64,000 bases of DNA, taken from Maribacter sp. GTDB taxonomy: Bacteria; Bacteroidota; Bacteroidia; Flavobacteriales; Flavobacteriaceae. Both the position numbers and the translations under genes were made by a program. Below, piece after piece: positions 1 through 8,728 of the stretch (the first letter of the stretch is position 1; each line of letters starts with the position of its first letter). The stretch covers positions 1 through 64,000 of the forward strand of contig JARFRH010000247.1 of NCBI GenBank assembly GCA_029287355.1. The letters are read 5' to 3'. Below the pieces are notes generated by a model that saw nothing but the letters and a program-made list of their open reading frames with translations, did no database searches and was not told the origin of the DNA.

Positions 1-509
1 TTCCCGTTTTTGATGAATTCATCAAAATAGGTTTCTTCCAAATTCAAGTGTAGTGCCAAAGCACGAAGGACATACTTGGCCGTTTTTTCCAACATTTTAG
101 AGGTTTTTTTTCCAATCTTGTTGAATTCAGGAAGTTCCTTAACTACAACGTTGACAGGGTATTCCGATTCAAGTCTTGGATTCTCCTCTACAAATTGTCC
201 AAAATGCCAGAACTCTTTTAAGTCTCCTTCTTTTCGCCCTTTTGCGTGTTCTTTTCCGAAGGAAGTATAACCGCGTTGACCTCCAATGCCAGGTATTTCG
301 TACGAATCCTTTATTTTTTGTTCGAGCTCAAAAAACTTTTTGATCTCATAATACAGGTCATCAACCAACTCTTGTGAAAGAAAATGTCCGCTCAATGCCA
401 CAAAACCGATTTCCTCAAAGGCCTGCCCGATTTCCGAAATAAACTTTTGTTTTCGAGAAGAATCCCCCGAAGTGAAATCCTTTAAATCGACACTGGGTAC
501 TAAGCTCAT
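1..509 (-). CDS. 2-oxoglutarate/Fe(II) oxygenase, isopenicillin-N-synthase-like (3' end outside window)
   Basis: The minus strand is open from an ATG at 509 to the window edge (169 residues visible). The protein starts MSLVPSVDLKDFTSGDSS and continues with an N-terminal pattern typical of the DIOX_N domain of isopenicillin-N-synthase-like non-haem iron oxygenases: an 'IGQAFEEIGFVALSGH' segment (about residues 27-42), then 'GGQRGYTSFGKEHAKG' (about 76-91). The iron-binding HxD...H residues would lie in the missing C-terminal half, so catalysis cannot be checked. Such flavobacterial proteins are usually of unknown substrate; beta-lactam synthesis should not be assumed. The gene is divergent from the dehydrogenase at 637, and its start lies inside what would be an over-long N-terminal extension of that gene. 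Confidence 0.8.
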   Translation of the reverse strand, partial: MSLVPSVDLKDFTSGDSSRKQKFISEIGQAFEEIGFVALSGHFLSQELVDDLYYEIKKFFELEQKIKDSYEIPGIGGQRGYTSFGKEHAKGRKEGDLKEFWHFGQFVEENPRLESEYPVNVVVKELPEFNKIGKKTSKMLEKTAKYVLRALALHLNLEETYFDEFIKNG

Positions 510-532
510 GATGCTACTTTTGAAGTTTGCCC

Positions 533-560
533 CAAAGTTAATAAATATTGTACGGGCAAA
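533..560 (-). promoter_or_regulatory. Probable Bacteroidota promoter for the oxygenase gene
   Basis: Read on the minus strand, TAACTTTG (540-533) matches the Bacteroidota -7 consensus TAnnTTTG, and TTTG (560-557) sits 16 bases upstream as a -33 element. The spacing is slightly shorter than the usual 17-23. A transcript starting near 526 would have a leader of about 17 bases before the ATG at 509. Confidence 0.4.
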
Positions 561-636
561 CCGAAACCATCAATTTTTTGTAGTCTTTTTTGTTACATTT
601 ATCCCAATTTTAGCAATAAGGTTTTTAAAATATAAC

Positions 637-2613
637 ATGCAATACCAGAACAAGGGAATATCAAAAAAAGTGCAGCTCGAATTGTACGAAAGAATGCTGA
701 AACCACGTATGGTTGAGGAGAAGATGTTGATTCTCTTGCGACAAGGCAAAATATCCAAGTGGTTTAGTGGTATTGGTCAAGAAGCGATTTCAGTTGGTGT
801 TGCCAGTGTTATGAACGAGGCCGAATACATTCTTCCTATGCACCGAAATTTGGGGGTTTTCACAACAAGAAATATCCCCTTGCATCGGCTCTTTGCGCAA
901 TGGCAAGGAAAGGCATCCGGATTTACAAAGGGTCGTGATCGTAGTTTTCATTTCGGCACACAAGAATATAAAATTGTAGGCATGATATCGCATTTAGGTC
1001 CTCAATTAGGTGTTGCCGATGGCATTGCCTTGGCCGATGTTCTAAAAAACAAAAAGAACGTAACCGCTGTGTTTACAGGGGAAGGAGCGACTAGCGAAGG
1101 GGATTTTCACGAGGCGTTAAATGTTGCGGCGGTTTGGGATTTGCCTGTTTTGTTCTGTATAGAGAATAATGGCTACGGACTATCAACACCTACAAATGAA
1201 CAGTACAAATGTGAGCACTTGGCAGATAAGGGAAAGGGGTATGGAATCGAATCCCATATCATAGATGGGAATAACATTCTCGAAGTATATTCTAAGGTGA
1301 ATGCCATATGCAAAAGAATGCGTGAGAAACCAGCTCCGGTGCTTTTAGAGTTCAAGACCTTTAGAATGCGCGGTCATGAAGAGGCGAGTGGCACCAAATA
1401 TGTACCTCAAGACTTGCTGGATAAATGGGGTGCACGAGATCCACTCGAGAATTATGCCGAATTTTTAAGGAATAGCAACATCCTCACCGAAGAAGAAGAA
1501 GTTGTGATAAAAAAGAAAATCATCCATGAAATCGATGCGCATTTAAAGATCGCCTTTGCTGAAAAAAAAGTTGATTTTATTGAGAGTAATGAATTAGAAG
1601 ATGTATATAATAAATTTGATTATCAAGAAGTTACGCCTAACTTAAATGTTAAAAACATTAGACTAGTCGATGCCATTTCAGAGGGCCTTCGACAAGCTAT
1701 GGAGCGTCATGAAGAGCTCGTTATCATGGGTCAGGATGTAGCGGATTATGGTGGTGTTTTTAAAATTACCGAGGGATTTATTGGAGCTTTCGGAAAGGAG
1801 CGTGTGCGAAACACACCAATTTGTGAGTCGGCTATTGTAGCCGCTGCTGCCGGTCTATCCATCAATGGAATGAAAGCGGTTATGGAAATGCAATTTGCGG
1901 ATTTCGCCAGTACTGGATTTAATCCCATCGTGAATTATTTGGCGAAGATGCATTACCGATGGAATGAAAAAGCCGATGTGGTCATCAGAATGCCCTGTGG
2001 CGGTGACGTGGGTGCAGGTCCTTTTCACTCACAAACGAACGAGGCTTGGTTTACGAAAACCCCTGGTCTCAAAGTTGCCTATCCGGCTTTTCCCTATGAT
2101 GCAAAGGGCTTGTTGGCTACAGCAATCAACGACCCTAATCCCGTGCTATTCTTTGAACATAAGGGTCTGTACAGAAGTATTTATCAAGATGTACCCCCAG
2201 ATTATTATACCCTGCCTTTCGGAAAGGCAAGTTTAATCAAAGCGGGAGGCGATATCACTGTGGTATCCTATGGTGCTGGGGTTCATTGGGCGCTAAGTAC
2301 ATTAGGCAAGCACCCTGATATTTCAGCTGATTTGTTAGACTTGCGGACCTTGGCACCTCTGGATATAGAAGCCATTTATACTTCTGTAGAGAAAACCGGA
2401 AAGCTCATAATATTACAAGAGGATAGTCTTTTCGGCGGAATCGCTAGTGATATCTCATCTTTGGTTATGGAAAACCGATTTGAGTATTTGGATGGGCCTG
2501 TGAAGCGGGTAGCTAGTATGGAAACACCTGTTCCTTTCGCCAAAAACTTAGAGGATAACTACCTCTCTAAATCACGTTTCGAAGGCGCTTTACTAGAGTT
2601 ATTGGCGTATTAA
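637..2613 (+). CDS. Fused alpha/beta E1 component of a 2-oxoacid dehydrogenase
   Basis: A 658-residue thiamine-diphosphate enzyme in which E1-alpha (about residues 1-325) and E1-beta (about 335-658) are joined in one chain, as is common in Bacteroidota. The TPP/Mg motif is visible as GEGATSEGD (from G148) running to IENNGYG (N178). The beta half starts near 'IRLVDAISEGLRQAMERHE' and holds 'MGQDVADYGGVF'. It decarboxylates a 2-oxoacid (branched-chain acids most likely, pyruvate possible) and passes the acyl group to a lipoyl E2 that is not in this window. I chose the ATG at 637 (MQYQNKGISKK): the frame is open upstream to 472, but that extension is hydrophobic, non-homologous and overlaps the divergent oxygenase gene. 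Confidence 0.92.
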   Translation: MQYQNKGISKKVQLELYERMLKPRMVEEKMLILLRQGKISKWFSGIGQEAISVGVASVMNEAEYILPMHRNLGVFTTRNIPLHRLFAQWQGKASGFTKGRDRSFHFGTQEYKIVGMISHLGPQLGVADGIALADVLKNKKNVTAVFTGEGATSEGDFHEALNVAAVWDLPVLFCIENNGYGLSTPTNEQYKCEHLADKGKGYGIESHIIDGNNILEVYSKVNAICKRMREKPAPVLLEFKTFRMRGHEEASGTKYVPQDLLDKWGARDPLENYAEFLRNSNILTEEEEVVIKKKIIHEIDAHLKIAFAEKKVDFIESNELEDVYNKFDYQEVTPNLNVKNIRLVDAISEGLRQAMERHEELVIMGQDVADYGGVFKITEGFIGAFGKERVRNTPICESAIVAAAAGLSINGMKAVMEMQFADFASTGFNPIVNYLAKMHYRWNEKADVVIRMPCGGDVGAGPFHSQTNEAWFTKTPGLKVAYPAFPYDAKGLLATAINDPNPVLFFEHKGLYRSIYQDVPPDYYTLPFGKASLIKAGGDITVVSYGAGVHWALSTLGKHPDISADLLDLRTLAPLDIEAIYTSVEKTGKLIILQEDSLFGGIASDISSLVMENRFEYLDGPVKRVASMETPVPFAKNLEDNYLSKSRFEGALLELLAY

Positions 2614-2748
2614 CCTGTATTTTATTTGTTTAAGGGTATTTCATCGATTATACCATTGATGAAATCATATTTTTTGATAATCATCGTTTAGTCAAAAGAT
2701 TTTATATCCGGTTCGTACGTACATAGCAACACCCTAAATCAAATTCGA

Positions 2749-3231
2749 ATGAAAAAATACGCAGTATTCACAGTGTTAATGGCCGTTTTTGTCTCTTCTT
2801 GTTCTGTTTCCAAAGCAGCTAGGGATCAGCGGAATTTATTGAGTGGTACTTGGACACTTGAAGATGTTTCTTATGAAAATGGAACAGGAAATTTTAAATC
2901 CGTCATTTTTAATGATGCCCAAGATATCTGTTTTGAGGGTAGCGACTGGTTCTTTAGAGATAATAATAGTACCGGGCGTTATACCATTGGATCATCCTCA
3001 CTATGTAATGCAGGGGATAGGTTTATCCGTTGGTCGGTCATAGACCATCCTGAGAATTATTCCAGTCAATTGCAATTCAAACGTATAGACGAAAAGAATA
3101 AGGATATGTCAGGCTTCGGATATAGACTTAATATTTCGACACTTACGGCCAATGAAATGGTATTAAAATCCAATGCGACCATTGATGGTGAAGTCATCAA
3201 TATCGTTTACAAATTCACAAAAAAATCGTAA
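2749..3231 (+). CDS. Lipocalin-like lipoprotein
   Basis: 160 residues with a lipoprotein signal peptide (MKKYAVFTVLMAVFVSSC, Cys18). The mature part begins 'LLSGTWTLEDVSYENG', the G-x-W start of lipocalin-like small beta-barrel lipoproteins common in Flavobacteriaceae, and ends in alternating beta-strand sequence. It is predicted to sit on the inner face of the outer membrane or in the periplasm; the ligand is unknown. The OmpA-type lipoprotein follows 11 bases downstream and both precede a terminator at 3976, so they probably form a two-gene envelope operon. Confidence 0.75.
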   Translation: MKKYAVFTVLMAVFVSSCSVSKAARDQRNLLSGTWTLEDVSYENGTGNFKSVIFNDAQDICFEGSDWFFRDNNSTGRYTIGSSSLCNAGDRFIRWSVIDHPENYSSQLQFKRIDEKNKDMSGFGYRLNISTLTANEMVLKSNATIDGEVINIVYKFTKKS

Positions 3232-3242
3232 ATAATATCCCC

Positions 3243-3938
3243 ATGAAAAATCGAATAAGAAAAAGTACGTTCATCCTCCTATCGTCAGCTCTAATATTTG
3301 GCTGTAGCGCTGTTAAAAATGCAAATCACAAACAAAAGGGAGCGGTTGTCGGAGCGAGTAGCGGTGCGGTAATCGGTGGCATCCTAGGTAATAATGTTGG
3401 TAAAGGAAACAATACCGCTTTAGGGGCCATTATTGGGGCTGTAGTCGGTGGAGTTGCAGGAGGCTTTATCGGAGACCGTATGGATAGGCAGGCTGAACGA
3501 ATCGAAGAAGAAATTCCAGGCGCTGAAGTGACCAGGGTCGGTGAGGGAATCAATGTGGTTTTTAATGAGGAGGCGGGTGTTTACTTTGATACGAGCAAAT
3601 CAAATGTAAAAGGTACTTCGGCCACTACCTTGAATAAATTGGCGGGGATTTTTAAAGAATACCCAAAGTCATATATTTTGGTTGAAGGCCACACTGACAG
3701 TGCTGGTCCGGAAGATTACAATATGAAGTTATCACAACAACGTGCCGAATCGGTCACAACATATTTGATAGCACAAGGCATCAACCAAGGCCGATTTACT
3801 ACTAAATGGTACGGTGAATTGCAACCTAAGGCTGATAACGCAACCCCTGAAGGTAAAAGTAAAAACCGTCGTGTTGAACTCGCAATTGTCGCCAGTCAAG
3901 AACTTAAGGATGAAGCAAATAGTAAAACAAGTAAATAG
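3243..3938 (+). CDS. OmpA-family lipoprotein with glycine-zipper segment
   Basis: 231 residues. The lipoprotein signal ends in 'LIFGC' (Cys21). Residues about 33-78 form a Gly/Ala-rich glycine-zipper membrane segment (GAVVGASSGAVIGGILG, then GAIIGAVVGGVAGG). Residues about 105-220 are an OmpA_C peptidoglycan-binding domain: 'VYFDTSKSNV', 'ILVEGHTDSAG', 'NMKLSQQRAESV' and 'NRRVELAI' are its hallmark strings. Known members link the outer membrane to peptidoglycan. The gene is preceded by a lipocalin-like lipoprotein and followed by a strong intrinsic terminator. Identification is firm; the exact physiological role is not. Confidence 0.92.
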   Translation: MKNRIRKSTFILLSSALIFGCSAVKNANHKQKGAVVGASSGAVIGGILGNNVGKGNNTALGAIIGAVVGGVAGGFIGDRMDRQAERIEEEIPGAEVTRVGEGINVVFNEEAGVYFDTSKSNVKGTSATTLNKLAGIFKEYPKSYILVEGHTDSAGPEDYNMKLSQQRAESVTTYLIAQGINQGRFTTKWYGELQPKADNATPEGKSKNRRVELAIVASQELKDEANSKTSK

Positions 3939-3975
3939 CGCAAATTTTTAACCCATAAAATAAGAATTAAAAAAT

Positions 3976-4000
3976 CCCGACTATCAGTTCGGGGTTTTTT
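3976..4000 (+). terminator. Intrinsic terminator after the OmpA lipoprotein
   Basis: CCCGA ... TCGGG forms a GC-rich stem around a short loop and is followed directly by a run of T residues (3995-4000). It separates the envelope lipoprotein operon from the polyketide operon that begins at 4019. Confidence 0.8.
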
Positions 4001-4006
4001 AATTCC

Positions 4007-4014
4007 TATCTTTC
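4007..4014 (+). promoter_or_regulatory. -7-like element just ahead of the polyketide operon
   Basis: TATCTTTC differs from TAnnTTTG only in its last base. It lies between the terminator and the GTG start at 4019, so a transcript starting here would be leaderless or nearly so. No clear -33 box was seen because the terminator occupies that space. Confidence 0.3.
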
Positions 4015-4018
4015 CTCT

Positions 4019-5140
4019 GTGAAGCAATATGATGTTATAATTGTTGGTGGTGGATTAGCGGGACTCATAGCTGCGCTGCACCTTTCACATAAAAACTATT
4101 CGATTTTAGTTGTTGAAAAAAAGGAATACCCCCATCACAAAGTATGTGGTGAGTATTTATCTAACGAAGTGATTCCTTATCTGAATCGCCTTGGCGTTTC
4201 TTTCGAGGGCATACAGACAAAATCAATAAAAACACTATTGCTAAGTTCTTCGAGTGGCAAGTCTCTGCAGACCGAACTTCCTTTGGGTGGTATGGGTATC
4301 AGTCGTTTTGTATTAGACCATTTACTTTTCGCGCAAGCACTCAAAAGAGGTGTCGATTTCCTGACGGATAATGTCTTGACTATTGAGTATCGAAAAGACG
4401 CCTTTGAAGTGGGGACAGAGCAAGGTGACAAATTCGATGCCCATCTTGTTATCGGAGCATATGGAAAACGGAGTAGCTTGGATAAGAGCTTAAAAAGATC
4501 TTTCATCCACAAGAAATCATCTTGGATGGCCGTCAAGGCTCATTACGAAAACAATGATTTTCCCGATGACATGGTAGCCTTACACAATTTTAATGGGGGA
4601 TATGCAGGGTTGTCCAGAACAGAAACAGGAGCCGTCAATTTTTGCTATTTGACATCCTATAAAAGCTTTCAAAGAGAAAAAAATATTCAAGATTTCAACT
4701 CTAATATTATTGCTGAAAACCCGTTTTTGGGGGAGTTCCTCAAAACATCCAAACCGATTTTTAAGGAGCCTTTGACTATTGCACAGATATCTTTCGAAGG
4801 TAAAAATGCGGTTGATAACCATATTATAATGTGCGGCGATACGGCAGGTTTGATCCATCCGCTTTGCGGAAATGGTATGGCAATGGCCATTCATTCGGCA
4901 AAGATAGCTTCGGAACTAATTTTCGACTATCTGGAAAGTAAAGACCGAAATCGTGCACAATTGGAAAGTAATTATAGAACTCTTTGGGGCGAAGCCTTCA
5001 AAAAACGGTTATGGGCAGGGAGACAGTTTCAGGCGATCTTGTTGAACAAAACATTGTCAGGGGTAGCCATAAATCTCGCAATTCAAACGCCTATGTTGTT
5101 GCATCGGTTAATAAAAAGCACCCACGGTAAAACACTATAA
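4019..5140 (+). CDS. FAD-dependent oxidoreductase of the geranylgeranyl-reductase/hydroxylase type
   Basis: 373 residues starting at GTG. An N-terminal Rossmann FAD motif (DVIIVGGGLAGLIAALHLS, about residues 5-23) is followed by 'HKVCGEYLSNEV', typical of the geranylgeranyl reductase/aromatic-hydroxylase-like flavoproteins, and by the second FAD motif 'MCGDTAGLIHPLCGNGMAMA' near residue 275. As first gene of the polyketide operon (its stop overlaps the next start by one base) it is well placed to hydroxylate or reduce the polyketide product. This parallels known actinobacterial loci in which a type III synthase, a methyltransferase and a flavin hydroxylase work together to turn resorcinols into quinones. 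The real substrate is unknown. Confidence 0.85.
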   Translation: MKQYDVIIVGGGLAGLIAALHLSHKNYSILVVEKKEYPHHKVCGEYLSNEVIPYLNRLGVSFEGIQTKSIKTLLLSSSSGKSLQTELPLGGMGISRFVLDHLLFAQALKRGVDFLTDNVLTIEYRKDAFEVGTEQGDKFDAHLVIGAYGKRSSLDKSLKRSFIHKKSSWMAVKAHYENNDFPDDMVALHNFNGGYAGLSRTETGAVNFCYLTSYKSFQREKNIQDFNSNIIAENPFLGEFLKTSKPIFKEPLTIAQISFEGKNAVDNHIIMCGDTAGLIHPLCGNGMAMAIHSAKIASELIFDYLESKDRNRAQLESNYRTLWGEAFKKRLWAGRQFQAILLNKTLSGVAINLAIQTPMLLHRLIKSTHGKTL

Positions 5141-5871
5141 TGCTAAAAGATCTATCCAAAAGAAGTACTGAACCGGAGCTCATGGACGATTTTCGTTATG
5201 GCTTGGATTATCTTCGCTTGGTATTTGCCGATATTAATCGAGTAAATCGAATATTAGGAGGTAATTCGATTACCATCAACGCAGTGGCTAATTTGATAAG
5301 GGATAACCGAAAAGAACAGTATACTATTGTTGATATGGGCTGTGGTGATGGTACCATGTTGAGAGAAGTTGCCCGATTTTGTCATAAAAAAAATATTCAA
5401 GTACGTCTTATTGGGATAGACTTGAACCATGAAGCCCTGCAATTGGCAGAAGAAACCTCGAGCTCATATCCTGAAATAGAATACCGACACGAAGATATTT
5501 TACAACTCGACACAAAGGAATTCCACTGTGATATTTTGATCAATACCCTGTGTATGCATCATTTCACAAATGTGCAGTTGGCAACCTTTCTAAGAAAATT
5601 CGTTGAGTTGGGTAAAATCGGAATCGTTATTAATGACCTGCAAAGGAGTGGCTTGGCCTATTACCTTTTTAAACTCTTTAGCCTTATTTTTATAAAAACA
5701 AAAGTTGCTAAGATCGACGGTTTGATATCCATAAGTAAGGGATTTGTCAAATCCGATTTACTGACATACACAAAGTATTTGCCCTCTGTTACGCATAAGA
5801 TTAAATGGAAATGGGCCTTCCGTTATGTATGGGTCATGCAGCCAAATCGCCTAAGAAAAGAATATGATTGA
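5140..5871 (+). CDS. Class I SAM-dependent methyltransferase
   Basis: 243 residues. The SAM-binding motif I is 'IVDMGCGDGTMLREVA' (about residues 63-78), followed by an acidic motif II ('LIGIDLNHEALQLAEE') and motif post-II ('DILINTLCMHHFTN'). The C-terminus (about 180-225) is rather hydrophobic and may dock at the membrane. It starts within the stop codon of the flavoprotein gene (TAATG) and its end overlaps the type III PKS start by eight bases, so co-translation is likely. The position suggests O- or C-methylation of the polyketide; this is inferred from context only. Confidence 0.85.
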   Translation: MLKDLSKRSTEPELMDDFRYGLDYLRLVFADINRVNRILGGNSITINAVANLIRDNRKEQYTIVDMGCGDGTMLREVARFCHKKNIQVRLIGIDLNHEALQLAEETSSSYPEIEYRHEDILQLDTKEFHCDILINTLCMHHFTNVQLATFLRKFVELGKIGIVINDLQRSGLAYYLFKLFSLIFIKTKVAKIDGLISISKGFVKSDLLTYTKYLPSVTHKIKWKWAFRYVWVMQPNRLRKEYD

Positions 5872-6919
5872 TACCCGAATCGTAACTGTAGCAAAGGAAC
5901 TGCCTCAGTATTGGCGCAGTACAGAAGAGATCATCCCCTTTATAAATATCTGGCTTGCCGATGAAGAGGAGCGTTTCCGGAGAAAAGTTATTAAGATTTT
6001 TGAAGGTGCCGCCGTAGATAAGCGTTACGGTATTATGAATATCGAAGAGGTTTTTACTGCTACTTCATTTCAAGACAAAAATGCCATTTATGTTCGAGAA
6101 GTCAAGAAATTGGGAAAAGCAGTATTGCGCAAAGCTTTAGACCAAAGTGATTGGGAGGCTGATTCTTTGGACTATATCATCACGGTAAGCTGCACGGGTA
6201 TCATGATTCCCTCGTTAGATGCCTATTTGATAAATGATCTCGGATTACGTCAAGATGTGGTTCGCCTTCCGGTAACTGAAATGGGTTGTGCTGCGGGAAT
6301 TTCAGGACTGATTTATGCACATAATTTTCTGAAATCCAACCCTGGAAAACGGATTGCCTTGGTTGCCGTGGAAAGTCCGACTGCGACTTTTCAGTTAAAC
6401 GACCATTCCATGGCGAATATGGTGAGTGCCGCTATTTTCGGAGACGGAGCCGCTTGTGTCTTGCTCTCATCGGAAGCGGACGCGAAGGGTCCGAAGATCG
6501 TTGGTGAGGAAATGTATCATTTTAAAGAGGCTACACATCTGATGGGTTTTGATTTGACGGACAATGGCCTGAAGATGATTTTGGATCCATCCGTCCCTGA
6601 GACCATTGCAAAATATTTTCCTGATATTGTCCATCCATTTTTAAGTCGTAATGGAACCGCTATCGATGAAATCGATCATCTGATTTTTCACCCTGGAGGG
6701 CGAAAAATCGTTCAAACGATTGAGGCGTTATTTGGTAACTTAGGAAAGAATATCGATGATACGCGTGAAGTATTGCGCGCTTACGGTAATATGAGTAGCG
6801 CTACCGTATTATATGTTTTGGAGCGCTTTATGGAAAAAGACATCAAATCAGGCGAAAAAGGGTTGATGCTAAGCTTTGGACCTGGCTTTTCCGCTCAACG
6901 TGTTCTATTGGAATGGTAA
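5864..6919 (+). CDS. Type III polyketide synthase (chalcone/stilbene synthase family)
   Basis: 351 residues, the normal length for bacterial type III PKS. The complete catalytic triad is visible: Cys142 in 'VTEMGCAAGISGL', His276 in 'IFHPGGRKIV' and Asn309 in 'YGNMSSATVL'; the C-terminal 'GFGPGxS'-like loop is 'SFGPGFSAQ'. Such homodimeric enzymes extend an acyl-CoA or acyl-ACP starter with malonyl-CoA and cyclise the chain to pyrones, resorcinols or phloroglucinol-type rings. In this operon the nearby ACP, ketosynthase and dehydratase could supply a dedicated fatty-acyl starter. The product cannot be predicted from sequence. Confidence 0.93.
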   Translation: MIDTRIVTVAKELPQYWRSTEEIIPFINIWLADEEERFRRKVIKIFEGAAVDKRYGIMNIEEVFTATSFQDKNAIYVREVKKLGKAVLRKALDQSDWEADSLDYIITVSCTGIMIPSLDAYLINDLGLRQDVVRLPVTEMGCAAGISGLIYAHNFLKSNPGKRIALVAVESPTATFQLNDHSMANMVSAAIFGDGAACVLLSSEADAKGPKIVGEEMYHFKEATHLMGFDLTDNGLKMILDPSVPETIAKYFPDIVHPFLSRNGTAIDEIDHLIFHPGGRKIVQTIEALFGNLGKNIDDTREVLRAYGNMSSATVLYVLERFMEKDIKSGEKGLMLSFGPGFSAQRVLLEW

Positions 6920-6977
6920 GAGCCGTCAACGCTTCATCAAAAGTAGATATCTTAAGAAAATTAGTTAAAATAAACCC

Positions 6978-7421
6978 ATGACCCCAAATGAAATAATTAG
7001 CGTATTACCTTATTGCAAACCCTTTCTTTTTGTGGATGAATTGATGCATGTGGATGAAAAGGGTGCAAAAGGTGCCTATGCCTTTGATGGAAAATCAGAC
7101 TTTTATAAAGGTCATTTTAAGGATGCCCCGGTAACCCCAGGAGTGATTTTGACGGAGTGTTGTGCTCAAATTGGGGTCGTAAGTCTAGGGGTATATTTAT
7201 TGGGAAATTCAATTCCGAAGCATTTGCAAATAGCGCTTAGTAGTTCCGAGATGGAATTTTACCTTCCCGTTTTCCCCAATGATCGGGTAGTGGTGACATC
7301 TCAAAAGAAGTATTTTCGATTTCATAAATTAAAATGTACAGTGAAAATGCATAATTCAGAAGGGAAATTGGTATGCAAAGGTGCAATTTCCGGAATGTTC
7401 AAAGTGAAAGCGGATGGGTAG
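6978..7421 (+). CDS. FabZ/FabA-like 3-hydroxyacyl-ACP dehydratase (hot-dog fold)
   Basis: 147 residues. The FabZ signature is clear: 'GHFKDAPVTPGVILTECCAQ' with catalytic His46 and Glu60, preceded by 'LPYCKPFLFVDEL' (the 'PHRxPFLLVD'-type start). It probably dehydrates a 3-hydroxyacyl chain bound to the operon's own ACP, although some relatives act as thioesterases. It starts 58 bases after the PKS stop, and the ketosynthase start overlaps its end by eight bases. The second Cys-Cys pair after Glu60 is not a known catalytic feature. Confidence 0.85.
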   Translation: MTPNEIISVLPYCKPFLFVDELMHVDEKGAKGAYAFDGKSDFYKGHFKDAPVTPGVILTECCAQIGVVSLGVYLLGNSIPKHLQIALSSSEMEFYLPVFPNDRVVVTSQKKYFRFHKLKCTVKMHNSEGKLVCKGAISGMFKVKADG

Positions 7422-8688
7422 ACGCGTTGTCATAACAGGTCTGGGCATATGTGCGCCCAATGGAATTGGTCTTAATGATTTCACCCGTGCATTAAAAGAA
7501 GGGAAAAGCGGTATACGGTTCCAGCGACAGCTTCAAGATTTGAATTTTGGTTGTCAAATAGCAGCTGAGCCACTTGTACCTGATAATCTGGTCAACAACT
7601 ATTTTACTCCCTTACAACTTCGCGGTTTAAATGCCAGTGGCATTGTTTATGGTGTCATTGCTGGCACGGATGCATGGAAAGATGCTGGCCTTCCAATAGC
7701 TACAAATGATAGTCCTGATTGGGATAGCGGAATAATTTTTGGAACTGGAATTCTCGGAGTCGATAAATTTCGTGAATCCATTCATTTGGTAGATGATCTA
7801 AATGTGCGCCGATTAGGTAGCACCACGGTTTTGCAAACGATGGCCAGTGGCGTAAGTGCGTATTTAGGGGGTATTTTAGGTTGTGGAAATCAAGTAACAA
7901 CCAATTCATCGGCCTGTACGACTGGTACGGAGGGTGTACTGATGGCATATGAGCGTATTGCCTCTGGTAAAGCGAAGCGAATACTAACCGGTAGTTGTAG
8001 TGATAGTGGTCCGTACGTGTGGGGTGGATTTGACGCCATGCGAATTTTACCGAGACAATACAATGATAACCCCACCAAAGCGAGCAGACCCATGAGTGCT
8101 TCTGCCGCTGGTTTTGTGCCTGGTAGCGGGGCAGGGGCCTTGGTTTTGGAATCACTGGAGAGTGCCTTGGTAAGAGGTGCGAATATTTACGCTGAAGTAT
8201 TAGGTGGAGCCATAAATAGTGGTGGACAGCGAGGTGAGGGGTCTATGACCGCACCAAATAGCGAAGCGGTTCAACGCTGTATTGTTCAAGCTATTGCAAG
8301 TTCAGGTATCAAGAAATCGGATGTCGATATCATCAACGGACATTTAACCGCTACTTCGAAAGACGCTTTGGAAATCGAAAATTGGAGTAAAGCGTTGGAA
8401 CTCTCGGGTACTGATTTTCCATACATCAATTCTTTTAAAGGCTTATTCGGCCACTGTTTAGCTGCTGCTGGCAGTATTGAATGTGTTGGAGCTATTCTAC
8501 AATTCCAAGAAAATCAGATTTTTGGTAATGTGAACTGTGAAGATGTGCATCCTGAAATCGAAAGTCAAATTTCGCCTTCTCGAATACCTAAAAAAACAGA
8601 AAAGTATACCCCTAAAATAATCGCCAAGGCCAGTTTTGGTTTTGGTGACGTGAATGCTTGTGTTATTTTTGGGGCTTTTAACGACTGA
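7414..8688 (+). CDS. FabF-like beta-ketoacyl-ACP synthase
   Basis: 424 residues, KAS I/II family. The Cys-His-His triad is complete: Cys168 in 'NSSACTTGTEG', His310 in 'NGHLTATSKD' and His347 in 'LFGHCLAAAGS'. The usual 'NAHGTGTP' loop is altered (Gly after His310 is Leu), which marks it as a divergent branch rather than the housekeeping FabF. It would elongate an acyl chain on the adjacent ACP. The first bases overlap the dehydratase gene, giving strict translational coupling. Together these genes look like a mini fatty-acid module serving the type III PKS. Confidence 0.88.
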   Translation: MGRRVVITGLGICAPNGIGLNDFTRALKEGKSGIRFQRQLQDLNFGCQIAAEPLVPDNLVNNYFTPLQLRGLNASGIVYGVIAGTDAWKDAGLPIATNDSPDWDSGIIFGTGILGVDKFRESIHLVDDLNVRRLGSTTVLQTMASGVSAYLGGILGCGNQVTTNSSACTTGTEGVLMAYERIASGKAKRILTGSCSDSGPYVWGGFDAMRILPRQYNDNPTKASRPMSASAAGFVPGSGAGALVLESLESALVRGANIYAEVLGGAINSGGQRGEGSMTAPNSEAVQRCIVQAIASSGIKKSDVDIINGHLTATSKDALEIENWSKALELSGTDFPYINSFKGLFGHCLAAAGSIECVGAILQFQENQIFGNVNCEDVHPEIESQISPSRIPKKTEKYTPKIIAKASFGFGDVNACVIFGAFND

Positions 8689-8728
8689 TCCTGAAAATGG
8701 ACTCAGAAATCCAAAAAATATATTCAAT

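Noticed and set aside
472-636. Upstream 55-codon extension of the E1 dehydrogenase frame
   Set aside because: It is hydrophobic, unlike E1 N-termini, and overlaps the divergent oxygenase gene, whose own start lies at 509; the ATG at 637 begins the conserved part.
7700-8155. 151-codon minus-strand frame inside the ketosynthase gene
   Set aside because: It lies wholly opposite a clear FabF-family gene, and its product is low-complexity and unlike any family.
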